From positions 1 to 40,151 of the forward strand of contig JAAXOC010000117.1 of assembly GCA_014237145.1 (NCBI GenBank): a DNA stretch of 40,151 nucleotides, read 5' to 3'. Each line of letters starts with the position of its first letter. The stretch's first letter is position 1. The DNA comes from ANME-2 cluster archaeon (GTDB lineage: Archaea; Halobacteriota; Methanosarcinia; Methanosarcinales; Methanocomedenaceae). The notes below the pieces were generated by a model. That model was not told where the DNA came from, ran no database searches, and worked only from the letters and a program-made list of their open reading frames with translations. This document shows, piece by piece, positions 24,004 through 33,564 of this stretch. The position numbers were made by a program, and so were the translations under genes.

Positions 24004-24086
24004 TATTCATATGTGCGGGCAAGATTGAAAATCTAAAAGCTGGGAAGTTGAATATAAGCTATTTCTCTAATTCCGAAGCCGGTTGA

Positions 24087-25004
24087 CTACACCATCTGCC
24101 CCATAACCACTCCCGCCAGTCTCTTACTCTTCCCCGCCGAGGTCATCATAGTATCCACACTCACCACAGCCACACCCATATCCTCCACATCCCGCAGCCC
24201 CAACCCGTCCCGCTCATCCACCACAAACACATCCAGCAGTTCCTCATAGCACTGAGCTACGCCTCGGGACGACACCTCACACCCGCAGGCGCTCATCAAC
24301 TTGCCAGCAGGCCCGCTCACTGGCTCGCACCCAATGATAGGACTGACCCCCACCACATGTTTGCTTCCTATCAGTTCCCGCATGCCATTCACTGCAAGTA
24401 TTGGCCCTATACTTGTAATAGGATTGCTGGGGCCAATAATGATATTATCCTCCCGCTCCACGGCCTGGTAAATAGCATCTGTAATAGTAGTATTCTCTGC
24501 TCCCTGGTACTCCACACCCAGCACCCCGGGTTTGCCCCGCTGCCCCACCCAGAAATCCTGGAAGTGCATAGTACCGCTGTCGGTGGTTATCATAGATGAT
24601 ACCGGTTCATCACACATTGGCAGGATATTTGCCCCTGCCCCCAGCATACGTGCGGTCCGGTTCACAGCCTCTGTCAGGGAAGCACCCTGCCTGATAAACT
24701 CCGAGCGCAGGATATGGGTGCCCCTGTCCCAGTCCCCCAGCCTCAATACCTCATCATGTCCGGCCGAGGCAAGAGCTTCATGGGTGTGGTACGTATCCTG
24801 TGTGATGCCCCACCATTTATCCGTATCCAGCAGACCGGCAAAAAGGTAGGTAACAGTATCGATATCAGGGCACACCAGGTTGCCTGAGACCCACAGGTCC
24901 TCTGCTGTGTTAACCACAACAGTAATATCTTCATCAGGTACAAGCTGCCGAAGACCGCCCAGGAGTTTTGGTGTTCCGGTTCCACCGGATAATACGAGCA
25001 TCAT
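24087..25004 (-). CDS. cofD: 2-phospho-L-lactate transferase (F420 synthesis)
   Basis: The 305-residue enzyme joins the lactyl-phospho (or related) guanylyl donor to FO, making F420-0. The start MMLVLSGGTGTPKLLGGL is the nucleotide-binding loop of CofD. Further family blocks are VVVNTAEDLWVSGNLVCPDI, TYLFAGLLDTDKWWGI, LRLGDWDRGTHILR and IIGPSNPITSIGPILA. Length matches the family. It is transcribed away from the K+ channel gene, and cofG lies 1.8 kb off on the other strand, so F420 genes are loosely clustered. A fragment of its 3' end is duplicated at 21489-21552. Confidence 0.95.
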   Translation of the reverse strand: MMLVLSGGTGTPKLLGGLRQLVPDEDITVVVNTAEDLWVSGNLVCPDIDTVTYLFAGLLDTDKWWGITQDTYHTHEALASAGHDEVLRLGDWDRGTHILRSEFIRQGASLTEAVNRTARMLGAGANILPMCDEPVSSMITTDSGTMHFQDFWVGQRGKPGVLGVEYQGAENTTITDAIYQAVEREDNIIIGPSNPITSIGPILAVNGMRELIGSKHVVGVSPIIGCEPVSGPAGKLMSACGCEVSSRGVAQCYEELLDVFVVDERDGLGLRDVEDMGVAVVSVDTMMTSAGKSKRLAGVVMGQMV

Positions 25005-25106
25005 TGCTCATAGTACAGGGCAGAATATTAAACTTATTGAAATGTTCACTGCAAAACAATAAATAATATTTATCTTCCTACATACCAATTCATGTGATGA
25101 ATCTGT

Positions 25107-26105
25107 ATGATCATAAAAAAATCGGGTTGGAGCATATACAACTATATTCTCCTCTTTTTGATGATGGTTTTGCTGTACAGCTATATTGCAATGTTCATCA
25201 AATTAAATTATGAGGGGGAATCGCTCAGCTTAATTGAGTGTGTATATTTTGTGACATGCACCATGACCACGGTTGGTTATGGGGATGTGGTCATGACTTC
25301 ACCGGTTGGGATGATATTCAGTGTAGTTGTGTCACTATCCGGAGTCGTTCTGTTTTTTGCACTGCTCTTTCCATTTGTGGTAATGCCGTGGATTGATAAA
25401 CAGATGAAGGGAGGACTGCCCACCAGGGCTCCAAAAAAACTTGAAAACCACATCATTATATGCGGCTACAACACAATGGTCGAATCACTCGTGAACGAAC
25501 TGGAAGATCAGAACATGTCATTCATTGTGGTGGACGACGATGAGGGGCAGATACGGTCACTTTTAAATGACGGCACAGCATGTATTTTTGGGGACCCAGG
25601 TAAAGAGGAGGTACTGGCGGCAGCAGGGATATGCAGGGCCAGGTTGCTAATAGCTAACCAGAATGATGAAAAGAATGCTAGTATTATACTGACAGCAAAG
25701 GAATCCTGTAACATAGAACTCCTGGCAATCGTGAATGATAAAAGTAATTCGGATTATTTGAAATATGCCGGTGCCAATAGAGTGATATCGCCGAAATCAT
25801 TGCTTGGCTCGTTCATTGGACGCAAGGCTGTAGCACCCTTGTCTGACAGGATAGCCAACAGTACAGCTTTCATGGATGACCTTGAGATTACAGAGTTTCC
25901 CATATACCCGGGCAGCAGTCTGCTGAATAAGAGTCTTAAACAATCCAGGATAAGGGATTTGACAGGTGCCAATATTGTAGGGATATGGAAAGGAGGCGAA
26001 TTGTCCCTTAACCCCAGGTCATATGATATAATAAAGAGGAATTCCATATTGCTGGTAGTTGGCAACAAGGAACAGTTGAAGAAATTCAAACGACTTACAC
26101 ATTAA
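25107..26105 (+). CDS. K+ channel with RCK (TrkA-N) domain
   Basis: The 332-residue protein has an MthK-type layout: helix 1 (YNYILLFLMMVLLYSYIAMF, residues 11-30), a pore loop with the selectivity filter TVGYG (55-59), helix 2 (GMIFSVVVSLSGVVLFFALL), then a cytoplasmic RCK domain starting IIICGYNTMVESLVNEL and a TrkA-C-like end. The Rossmann glycine motif is reduced (GYNTMV), as in some RCK domains that do not bind NAD. It should form tetrameric ligand-gated K+ channels. A second RCK protein follows after 17 bp. Confidence 0.93.
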   Translation: MIIKKSGWSIYNYILLFLMMVLLYSYIAMFIKLNYEGESLSLIECVYFVTCTMTTVGYGDVVMTSPVGMIFSVVVSLSGVVLFFALLFPFVVMPWIDKQMKGGLPTRAPKKLENHIIICGYNTMVESLVNELEDQNMSFIVVDDDEGQIRSLLNDGTACIFGDPGKEEVLAAAGICRARLLIANQNDEKNASIILTAKESCNIELLAIVNDKSNSDYLKYAGANRVISPKSLLGSFIGRKAVAPLSDRIANSTAFMDDLEITEFPIYPGSSLLNKSLKQSRIRDLTGANIVGIWKGGELSLNPRSYDIIKRNSILLVVGNKEQLKKFKRLTH

Positions 26106-26122
26106 ACACAAACGAGATACTA

Positions 26123-26812
26123 ATGCATGAAACAGTGAATTTTATAGATAACCACACCATTGTGCTGGGATATGGTGATGTGGGACATAGAGTTGTAAAA
26201 CGCCTGACTTCGGCAGGGGTGCTTTTTGTTGTAGTGGATTCTGATGAAGAAGTGTTCAGGGATGTGGACTTCACCCACCTTACAGGGAATGCTGCATCCG
26301 AGTCTACCCTTAAAAAAGTGGCTGTTAAACGAGCTTCCACTGTTATTATGGCCCTTGAGTCTGATTCAGATATTATTTTTGCCATTCTGGTGACGCGCAA
26401 GCTGAATCCCAATAGTGTTATTCTGGCTAGGTCAAATGACATCCATTCCATTGACAAAATGTACAAAGCAGGTGCCGATTATGTTGCATCGCTTTCCATA
26501 ATCGCCGGCCAGATGCTGGGGCGGATCGCGTTGTTGGCACATGACCATCCGTTAAGGGAAGAGACTATAATGATGTACGAGGGCATGGAAATAGAAAAAT
26601 ATACAGTCAGTTCTTCCTCGTCCCTGGTAGGTAAGACCCTGGCCGAAATTGACCTGCACAACACCATCGGTTGCGCTGTGATCGGGATTTACGCAGGAGA
26701 TAAGGCCAGCTCAGAGATTGAACTTTCTACTATGATCGAGGAGGATATGACCCTGGCTGTACTTGGCAGTATGGAACAGATAAAGGAGTTCCGTGAGAAA
26801 TTTGTCAGATAA
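26123..26812 (+). CDS. TrkA-like RCK protein
   Basis: The 229-residue soluble protein has a complete TrkA-N domain, with the NAD-binding motif VLGYGDVGHRVVKRL (residues 14-28) and an acidic second strand end VVVDSDEE, and a TrkA-C domain (YTVSSSSSLVGKTLAEIDLH and so on). It lacks a membrane part. Being only 17 bp after the channel gene, it is probably a regulatory partner that forms a mixed gating ring with it. Confidence 0.9.
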   Translation: MHETVNFIDNHTIVLGYGDVGHRVVKRLTSAGVLFVVVDSDEEVFRDVDFTHLTGNAASESTLKKVAVKRASTVIMALESDSDIIFAILVTRKLNPNSVILARSNDIHSIDKMYKAGADYVASLSIIAGQMLGRIALLAHDHPLREETIMMYEGMEIEKYTVSSSSSLVGKTLAEIDLHNTIGCAVIGIYAGDKASSEIELSTMIEEDMTLAVLGSMEQIKEFREKFVR

Positions 26813-26840
26813 TCTATCAATATTTTTCAGGTGGTAACTT

Positions 26841-27857
26841 TTGGAAACACAACATTCGCGTGTGGTCACGTATTCTAAAAATGTATTTATCCCAGTTACC
26901 AACATGTGCAGGAACCATTGCGGCTACTGCGGGTTCAGGCGCAGCCCGGACGACCCGCAGGCATATATTATGCAGCCTGCCCGGATAGAGGAAATACTCA
27001 AAAGTGGTGTTCAGAGCGGCTGCACTGAAGCACTTTTTACTTTTGGCGAGCGGCCTGATGAAGATGCAGGATATTTGAGGCGGCTTAAGGCTATCGGGTA
27101 TAACCGCACCATGGATTACCTGCTGGACCTGTGCCGCATGGCTATTAAAATGGGACTATTGCCCCACTGCAATCCTGGAGTGCTTTCATACGCAGAACTT
27201 GCACTGCTCAAACCATTAAATGCCAGTATGGGGCTGATGCTTGAGACCACTGCTCATTTGCAAGCCCATGAGGACAGTCCGGGCAAGGTACCAGAGAAAA
27301 GGATAGAGAGTATTGCAAATGCCGGTAAATTGAAGATTCCTTTTACCACAGGGCTGCTGGTGGGTATCGGCGAAACAGAAGATGACCGTATCAAATCACT
27401 TGAATTGATTGCCCGCCTGCACCGGAAATACGGACACATCCAGGAGGTCATTATCCAGAACTTCACGCCCAAACCGGGTACTGCAATGGAACATCACCCG
27501 CCCCCAAAAACTTATGAAATGATAAGGACTGTTGATCTGGCAAGGGAGATACTTCCTGATGATGTGGCTGTACAGGTGCCGCCCAACCTCATCTCACCCG
27601 GGATGCTTATTAAGCACGGAGCGACTGACCTGGGCGGCATATCACCTGTGACCATCGATCACATCAATCCTGAACATGAATGGCCGGCGGTGGAGCAGCT
27701 TGAGCAAAAAGTGGGCATGGATGTTGTTCTCAGGGAACGTCTCCCTATCTATCCACATTACATCAAACAAGGTTGGTTCAGTGAAGATATACGGTTCCTG
27801 ATACAGCACCTGTCCAGTGATGATGGGTATAGGAAACCCGGAAAATGGCGGTCCTGA
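26841..27857 (+). CDS. cofG: FO synthase subunit 1 (radical SAM)
   Basis: The 338-residue protein carries the radical SAM motif CRNHCGYC (Cys23, Cys27, Cys30) after VFIPVTNM, plus ALFTFGERPDED, GLLVGIGETEDDR and IIQNFTPKPGTAM, all typical of CofG. Together with CofH it condenses a tyrosine-derived radical with the flavin precursor to form FO, the F420 chromophore. The start is TTG 26841, with AGGTGG at 26830-26835. Only 28 bp separate it from the RCK gene, so it may be co-transcribed with the channel genes. cofH is not in the window. Confidence 0.95.
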   Translation: METQHSRVVTYSKNVFIPVTNMCRNHCGYCGFRRSPDDPQAYIMQPARIEEILKSGVQSGCTEALFTFGERPDEDAGYLRRLKAIGYNRTMDYLLDLCRMAIKMGLLPHCNPGVLSYAELALLKPLNASMGLMLETTAHLQAHEDSPGKVPEKRIESIANAGKLKIPFTTGLLVGIGETEDDRIKSLELIARLHRKYGHIQEVIIQNFTPKPGTAMEHHPPPKTYEMIRTVDLAREILPDDVAVQVPPNLISPGMLIKHGATDLGGISPVTIDHINPEHEWPAVEQLEQKVGMDVVLRERLPIYPHYIKQGWFSEDIRFLIQHLSSDDGYRKPGKWRS

Positions 27858-27992
27858 ACATACGTGACTACACAGTCCTGCACATCCGGATAAAAGATTA
27901 TAATATCCATAACCTAATCAGTGATACCTATACTACTCAACTAAATCTAACTAAATCTAACTAAATTCAATAAAACAGCAGGAGAATCAGCA

Positions 27993-29741
27993 ATTACCCC
28001 GGAAATTTCACTTGTATTACCTGCCTATAACGAAGCAAAGCGCATCCATGATACTGTAGTCACCACTGCCGATACCCTGTCCGGTATCACCAGCTCCTTC
28101 GAGATCATTATTGCAGAGGACGGCAGTTCAGATGGCACAGACCGCATCGCATCCCAGCTGGCCTCGGAACTGGAATATGTGGTACACCTTCACAGTGATG
28201 AAAGACAGGGCAGGGGCAGGGCGTTGAACCGGGCATTTACGGCAGCTAGTGGCAGGATATTATGTTATATTGACGTGGATCTGGCAACCGACATGGGTCA
28301 CCTTGAAGAACTTATCGAGGCCATAAGGTCCGAAGGATACGATTTTGCCACCGGCTCAAGGATGATGCCTTCCAGTGATGTTAAACGCTCCATGAAACGC
28401 GGTCTTGCATCAAAAGGGTTCAACTTTCTTACACGCAGCATGCTGGGTTCGAAACTGTACGACCACCAGTGCGGGTTTAAGGCATTCAAGCGTGAATCCC
28501 TGTTCGAACTCATGGACTCGGTAGAGGATGAGCACTGGTTCTGGGACACTGAACTGCTGGTGCGGGCCCAGAGAAGTGGTTACAAAGTAAAAGAGTTCCC
28601 AGTGAAGTGGCGACACGGCGGGGCCACCAAGGTGGACCTGGTAAAGGACGTGATCGGCATGGGCAGCCAGATCGTGAGGCTCTGGTGGCAGTTGAGCTCA
28701 CTTAAATCCGGCAGATGGCAAAAGGGAATCCTTACCTTCATTCTTGCCATATTACTTTTGTTCCTTATATTTACCCTGGTGGGTATGGAGGATGTCTGGC
28801 AGGCGGCGGCATCGGCATCACCCCAAAGGTTTGGCCTGGCAGTATTCATCTACCTGTTCTCATGGCCTGTACGCGGGATCAGGTACCAGCATATCCTGAA
28901 ACGGCTCGGTCATGACCATGGATTGAACTTTATTACAGGCAGCATATTCATGAGCCAGTCAGCCAATGTCATCCTGCCTGCCAGGATAGGTGATGTTTCC
29001 AGGGCATATATCCTGAAACGGGAGAAGGATGTACCCCTGACCACAGGGATGTCATCACTGGCAGTGGAAAGACTGTTCGATATTATCGCTATAACGGTCA
29101 TAGGCGTACTGGCGGTCCTGGTGGTAATGGCTGAAAGGGCAGTGGACAACTGGGTAATGCCCTTGATGATTTCCTCGACTGCAGTTATAATTTTATTCTT
29201 TGCGGCTATATTTTTCATGGCATCAAAGGGAAGGAACGGTTTATCCCCGGTAGAGCGCATAATACTAAAAATTTCAAAGCCGGGTGATTATACAGACCGA
29301 GTTGCCGGCATTGCCCGCAAATTCGTTGATGAGATATATACAATATCATCCAGTCCCAGGGACTTTGTCATTGTGTTCTTTTCTTCATTAATGGTCTGGA
29401 CAGTGGACATACTCACTTGCTATACTGTGCTTATCGCTTTTCCTTTCGTGCACAATGCAGCATCACCAATAACGCTGACTGCCGTTGTATTCATGGCAGT
29501 TGCAGTAGGCAACCTGGCCAAGATGGTCCCAATAACTCCCGGGGCTATCGGTACCTATGAGGGTGCCCTGACTGTGGTGTTCAAGATCGCAGGAATTGCC
29601 GGGTATGTGGGGGCTGCAGCCGCAGTGATCGATCATATTATCAAGAACTCGGTGACCCTTGTGTTTGGTGCGTTATACCTGGCGCACTTTAATATCAAGT
29701 GGCATGAACTGGTAGACATAAAAGGAAAGAACGAAAAATAA
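27993..29741 (+). CDS. Family 2 glycosyltransferase fused to flippase-like domain
   Basis: Residues 1 to about 225 are a dolichol-phosphate sugar synthase-type GT2: ISLVLPAYNEAKRI, IIIAEDGSSDGT and the metal-binding DVDLATD. The rest, with about eight membrane helices (GILTFILAILLLFLIFTLVG onwards), is a UPF0104/LPG-synthase-like domain. The same fusion is seen in archaeal AglD-like proteins of N-glycosylation. No ATG, GTG or TTG exists between the upstream in-frame TAA (27948-27950) and the GT2 core; ATG-like starts further in (GTG 28179) would delete the nucleotide-binding half. ATT 27993, eight bases after GGAG, is the best start, giving 582 residues. Confidence 0.8.
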   Translation: MTPEISLVLPAYNEAKRIHDTVVTTADTLSGITSSFEIIIAEDGSSDGTDRIASQLASELEYVVHLHSDERQGRGRALNRAFTAASGRILCYIDVDLATDMGHLEELIEAIRSEGYDFATGSRMMPSSDVKRSMKRGLASKGFNFLTRSMLGSKLYDHQCGFKAFKRESLFELMDSVEDEHWFWDTELLVRAQRSGYKVKEFPVKWRHGGATKVDLVKDVIGMGSQIVRLWWQLSSLKSGRWQKGILTFILAILLLFLIFTLVGMEDVWQAAASASPQRFGLAVFIYLFSWPVRGIRYQHILKRLGHDHGLNFITGSIFMSQSANVILPARIGDVSRAYILKREKDVPLTTGMSSLAVERLFDIIAITVIGVLAVLVVMAERAVDNWVMPLMISSTAVIILFFAAIFFMASKGRNGLSPVERIILKISKPGDYTDRVAGIARKFVDEIYTISSSPRDFVIVFFSSLMVWTVDILTCYTVLIAFPFVHNAASPITLTAVVFMAVAVGNLAKMVPITPGAIGTYEGALTVVFKIAGIAGYVGAAAAVIDHIIKNSVTLVFGALYLAHFNIKWHELVDIKGKNEK

Positions 29742-29749
29742 TTGCCGGC

Positions 29750-32077
29750 GTGACTTTCATGGAATGGTTTGAAATAATAAAATGGTGGCTGGTACTTGAA
29801 CTAATAGGGTTTGCTGCCCTGCCGCTGACTGCCTGGATATTTGGTAACCTGAAAGACAACGGGATAGCCCTTACCAAGATAATGGGTCTGCTGTTTGTGA
29901 CATACTTCTCGTGGGTATTGACCCACATGGGTTATAATTATGGCACCGTGATCGTAGGATTATCAGTACTTATGGTACTTGCAATTTCACTGGTAATATT
30001 CTCATTCAAGGGATGTTCTTTTAACCTTAAAGCGCTGGTAAGGACTGAAGTACTGTTCACATTAGCGTTTTTGGTTTTTGTTACAATAAGAGCATACAGC
30101 CCCGATATCTACTGGACAGGCGGTGAGAAGTTAATGGATATGAGCTTCATTAACATGATCCTTCGCAGTACCAGCTTTCCGCCTGTGGATCCCTGGCTCT
30201 CTGGCGAGCCTATGCAGTACTATTATTTTGGATACCTTGTGGCAGCGAACCTTATCAAGCTCTCAAACGTGCTTCCTTCTATTGGTTTTAATCTTGCTGT
30301 GGCAACCATGTTCGCCCTGTCAGCCACAGCAGCGTATGGCATTGGCAAGGACCTGGTCAGTAACAACAGGGTGTTTGCGCTAATTATCATGGCATTTGTT
30401 GTGGTATTCGGCAATCCCGCCGGTTTTATCCAATTACTTGTGACCTTGTTCGTGCCCAAGTATCACGGTCTGTTCAATGTTCCAGCAGGTGATGTCCTGA
30501 CACGGCTGGCTGCATACAACTACTGGCCTACCAGCAGGGTGATACCAAATACCATTAACGAGTTCCCTTATTTCAGTTTCATCCAGGCAGACCTGCACGC
30601 CCATATGATAGCTATAGCCTTCCAGTTGCTAATGATCGCCCTGCTGCTTAACCTGCTACGCGGGGGAAAGGAATACAATATCCCGCTGTTGGCTGTCATC
30701 ACATTGCTGTTAGGGTTCATGTTCCCGCTAAACTCCTGGGATTATCCCACTTATGCCATTTTCTTTGTGATGGTTCTTGCAGCATGGAGGATCAGGGTTT
30801 CTGCAAAGGAAAGTAAAACCCATGGTTTTACGGGACGGATTTTCAGTGTGCATCCGGTGGAACTGGCAAAGCTGGCAGTAGTGGGGGCTGCAGTTATTAT
30901 TTCCAGTATTTTGTTATATCTGCCATACCATCTCCTTGCCAGCAATGTATCCCATTCGCTTCAGCTTGTAACATACGGACAGACCGGAATAATATTCTAC
31001 CTGGGTGTGTTTGGAATAATGCTCTTTTTCCTGTTGGTTTATTCCATCCTCAACTTCTATGATCACTATTACCCTGATATGAAAATGATACTGGCAGGCC
31101 TTGCAATTGCAATTGTGGCAGCATATCTGACCCATATCGAGATACTTATCATCATACTGCCGCTTATTGTCATGTCCATTTACCTGCTGGTAAAGGAAGA
31201 GGACCCTTCCATCCAGTTCCTCTACCTGTTGATCCTGCTGGGTGCCCTGCTGTCACTGTTCTGTGAGCTTTTCTATATCCAGGACTCCTTTGGTATCACT
31301 TCTCCCCAGTACATCAGGTTCAATACGGTATTCAAGGTATATGTCCAGCACTGGATTGTCTGGGCACTGGCAGCAGGAGCTGCATTCTATCACCTCTGGA
31401 ACCGGGGAGTAAAGGAAGCTCTGGATGTTGCGAAAGAAGATGTAGGGGGTGCGAAGGAAGCTTTGGAGGACGTGAAGGGAGTTGTGGAGAGTATGAAAGA
31501 GATGAAGGACATGGCCAATGTAACTAAAAAGGGATTTGCGATCATATCGATCATCCTGGTACTGGCAGCTTTGTCATATCCGGTATTTGCAACCTATTCC
31601 CGTTCAGGTAATTTCAAAGGCCAGCCCACCCTTGACGGTGCAGCCTACCTAAAACAGCAATATCAAAATGAGTATAATGCCATAATGTGGCTGAACAACC
31701 TTAGCGGTACCCCAGTGGTGCTGCAAAGTCCCGGACAGGCATATAAACTTAACACTCATGTGACTGCTTTCACGGGCATGCCTACTGTACTGGGCTGGGC
31801 AGGTCATGAGAAGAACTGGCGTAACGGTGCTGATATTGTCAATGAGCGCTGGTATGAGGTCCCCAGGGTGTACACCTCAAGTGATGTTGACACTGTCAAC
31901 GGGATACTTGATAAGTACAATGTGGAATATATCTATGTTGGTGGTGTGGAGGCGAAGCGCTATGGCGGTCATGATGCCAGGAAGGTCTTCATGAACAACG
32001 AGGATCGGTTCAGGCTGGTCTACTTTAATCCGAATGTTCATATTTACCAAGTGGTGAGACCTGTTGATCGAGGATGA
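29750..32077 (+). CDS. DUF2298 multi-pass membrane protein
   Basis: The 775-residue protein has a dozen or more hydrophobic helices and the DUF2298 landmarks GGEKLMDMSF near 125, PPVDPWLSGEPMQYYYFGYL near 145, and NEFPYFSFIQADLHAHM. The conserved acidic and His residues on extracytoplasmic loops suggest a GT-C-like glycosyltransferase using lipid-linked sugars, but no activity is proven. Residues of about 552-595 form a charged coiled coil (KEALDVAKEDVGGAKEALED), an unusual insertion. The soluble end (residues 620-775) resembles the C-terminal domain of such enzymes. It starts at GTG 29750 or ATG 29759, directly after the glycosyltransferase gene. Confidence 0.85.
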   Translation: MTFMEWFEIIKWWLVLELIGFAALPLTAWIFGNLKDNGIALTKIMGLLFVTYFSWVLTHMGYNYGTVIVGLSVLMVLAISLVIFSFKGCSFNLKALVRTEVLFTLAFLVFVTIRAYSPDIYWTGGEKLMDMSFINMILRSTSFPPVDPWLSGEPMQYYYFGYLVAANLIKLSNVLPSIGFNLAVATMFALSATAAYGIGKDLVSNNRVFALIIMAFVVVFGNPAGFIQLLVTLFVPKYHGLFNVPAGDVLTRLAAYNYWPTSRVIPNTINEFPYFSFIQADLHAHMIAIAFQLLMIALLLNLLRGGKEYNIPLLAVITLLLGFMFPLNSWDYPTYAIFFVMVLAAWRIRVSAKESKTHGFTGRIFSVHPVELAKLAVVGAAVIISSILLYLPYHLLASNVSHSLQLVTYGQTGIIFYLGVFGIMLFFLLVYSILNFYDHYYPDMKMILAGLAIAIVAAYLTHIEILIIILPLIVMSIYLLVKEEDPSIQFLYLLILLGALLSLFCELFYIQDSFGITSPQYIRFNTVFKVYVQHWIVWALAAGAAFYHLWNRGVKEALDVAKEDVGGAKEALEDVKGVVESMKEMKDMANVTKKGFAIISIILVLAALSYPVFATYSRSGNFKGQPTLDGAAYLKQQYQNEYNAIMWLNNLSGTPVVLQSPGQAYKLNTHVTAFTGMPTVLGWAGHEKNWRNGADIVNERWYEVPRVYTSSDVDTVNGILDKYNVEYIYVGGVEAKRYGGHDARKVFMNNEDRFRLVYFNPNVHIYQVVRPVDRG

Positions 32078-33041
32078 AAAACCAGTCTCACCTGTTAGCA
32101 GGCTTACCGAGCCAAGGACCATCATTTCATTCGCTGTGGCGGCAGTGGTGCTTTATTTCCTGTTCTCAAGGATAGAGTTTGACAGGATACTGGAGGTCAT
32201 CGGGGACGCCCGCCCTGGCTATATTGCAGCGGCTGCACTCATGTATTTCGGTTCGCTACCCATAAGAGGCGAGCGGTGGAGATTGCTGCTTAATAATATC
32301 AGTGTCAGGGCGGGACTGAAGGATGCCAGCGAGATATTCCTGCTGTCCTGGTTCGCCAATACCCTGGTCCCTGCCAAGATGGGGGATGTGTATCGCGGAT
32401 ACCTTGCAAAGAAAGCATGGAACGTGTCCATCTCAAAGAGTTTTGGGACCGTGTATGTGGAACGCATCTATGATGTACTGGTGCTGGTCATCCTGATGGG
32501 AGTGTCCAGCATCATGGTATTCGGGACTGATATTCCACAGGCGATCAGGGTATCGCTGGCCCTTGGATTTGCAATCCTGGTACTGTTGATATCGGTAGTG
32601 TTAGCCTTTTCTTCAGGAAAGACTACTATTGCCCGCAAACTGCCGTCAAAGATACAGCCAATGTTCACACAGTTTGCCGAAGGGTTGCATGAATCAGCAG
32701 GCAGGAGTTCTGTTGTGCTGATAATCCTGTATACCATACTTATCTGGAGTATGGAAGCCGCCAGATTGTACTTTGTGGTGGAATCGCTGTCCCCGCTGCA
32801 TAATATCCACATCGGCCTGTCCCTGATTGTGTTTGTTGCGCTGTCGGCAGCCCTGGTATCTGCACTTCCCATCACACCCAGCGGCCTGGGTGCAGTGGAG
32901 TTCGCCATTGTGGGTGTGTTCGTGCTGGTTGGGGTGGATGCGGGCGTGGCGGCGGGGATTGCCATACTGGACCGGGCCATAAGTTACTGGGGATTGATGG
33001 CGGTAGGGGCTGTGGTGTATATGGTGAGCGGGAAGAAGTAG
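32064..33041 (+). CDS. Flippase-like UPF0104 membrane protein
   Basis: The 325-residue protein has about eight membrane helices and the family blocks RGERWRLLL, WFANTLVPAKMGDVYRGYL, VERIYDVLVLVILMG and the closing LPITPSGLGAVEFAIVGVF. This is the same fold as the C-terminal half of the glycosyltransferase two genes upstream. It starts at TTG 32064, overlapping the DUF2298 gene by 14 bp with GGTGAG six bases before. The three genes form one operon, probably for assembling or moving lipid-linked sugars at the cell surface. Confidence 0.85.
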   Translation: MIEDEKPVSPVSRLTEPRTIISFAVAAVVLYFLFSRIEFDRILEVIGDARPGYIAAAALMYFGSLPIRGERWRLLLNNISVRAGLKDASEIFLLSWFANTLVPAKMGDVYRGYLAKKAWNVSISKSFGTVYVERIYDVLVLVILMGVSSIMVFGTDIPQAIRVSLALGFAILVLLISVVLAFSSGKTTIARKLPSKIQPMFTQFAEGLHESAGRSSVVLIILYTILIWSMEAARLYFVVESLSPLHNIHIGLSLIVFVALSAALVSALPITPSGLGAVEFAIVGVFVLVGVDAGVAAGIAILDRAISYWGLMAVGAVVYMVSGKK

Positions 33042-33175
33042 TCGCGAATCGCTGACCCTGGCAAAGAAGAACCAGCCACAGCCCTGAAAAATTCGGAGGG
33101 AACCTCCCCCACTCTGCCAGGTACTCACGTCAGTTGGTGCCACTTCATAGATACTGTGCCAACTATCCTGAATCT
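33038..33175. repeat. Dispersed repeat family, copy 1
   Basis: The first 93 bp (GTAGTCGCGAATCGCTGACC to ACTCACGT) match 34465-34557 at about 85%. The remainder (TTGGTGCCACTTCATAGATA to CTATCCTGAATC) matches 35900-35943. It contains the stem GGAGGGAACCTCCC. It begins on the stop codon of the flippase-like gene. Confidence 0.75.
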
Positions 33176-33221
33176 ATTCCTACCATCATTTAAAAATTAT
33201 ATGGATACTGTTCAGTGATTA

Positions 33222-33229
33222 TTATATAC
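33222..33229 (+). promoter_or_regulatory. Probable TATA box
   Basis: TTATATAC lies 24-31 nt before the ATG of the AbrB-like gene, implying a leaderless transcript. Confidence 0.45.
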
Positions 33230-33252
33230 GAATCTCTCATATTACCTTTTAT

Positions 33253-33501
33253 ATGAATTCTGATGTGGAAATTGTTGATGTGGATGAAAAAGGTAACATA
33301 GCCCTGCCTTATAAGATATGTGAAAAAATAGGCATCCACCCACACGATAAATTAATTATTGGAGTAAAAGATGAGACATTGGTCATATCAAAACAAAAGA
33401 GAAGCGTATTTGACCTACAACATAAAGAAGTGGTTGCAGGTACCCTCAAGCAGGCATTGATCTTTGAGCAAAAAATGGATCAGGCAGGTAAGAAGGAATA
33501 G
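33253..33501 (+). CDS. AbrB/SpoVT-like protein
   Basis: The 82-residue protein has a swapped-hairpin AbrB domain: VEIVDVDEKGNIALPYKICE, then KIGIHPHDKLIIGVKDETLV and ISKQ. Such proteins bind DNA as dimers and often serve as antitoxins or regulators. The C-terminal part (GTLKQALIFEQKMDQ) is helical and charged. It stands 63 bp before a HEPN/MNT pair; whether it regulates that pair cannot be told. Confidence 0.7.
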   Translation: MNSDVEIVDVDEKGNIALPYKICEKIGIHPHDKLIIGVKDETLVISKQKRSVFDLQHKEVVAGTLKQALIFEQKMDQAGKKE

Positions 33502-33564
33502 AAATTATTAAATATTGAAATGCTCGGATGAATGTATTTTAGATGTTCAATTGAGAACGACTAC

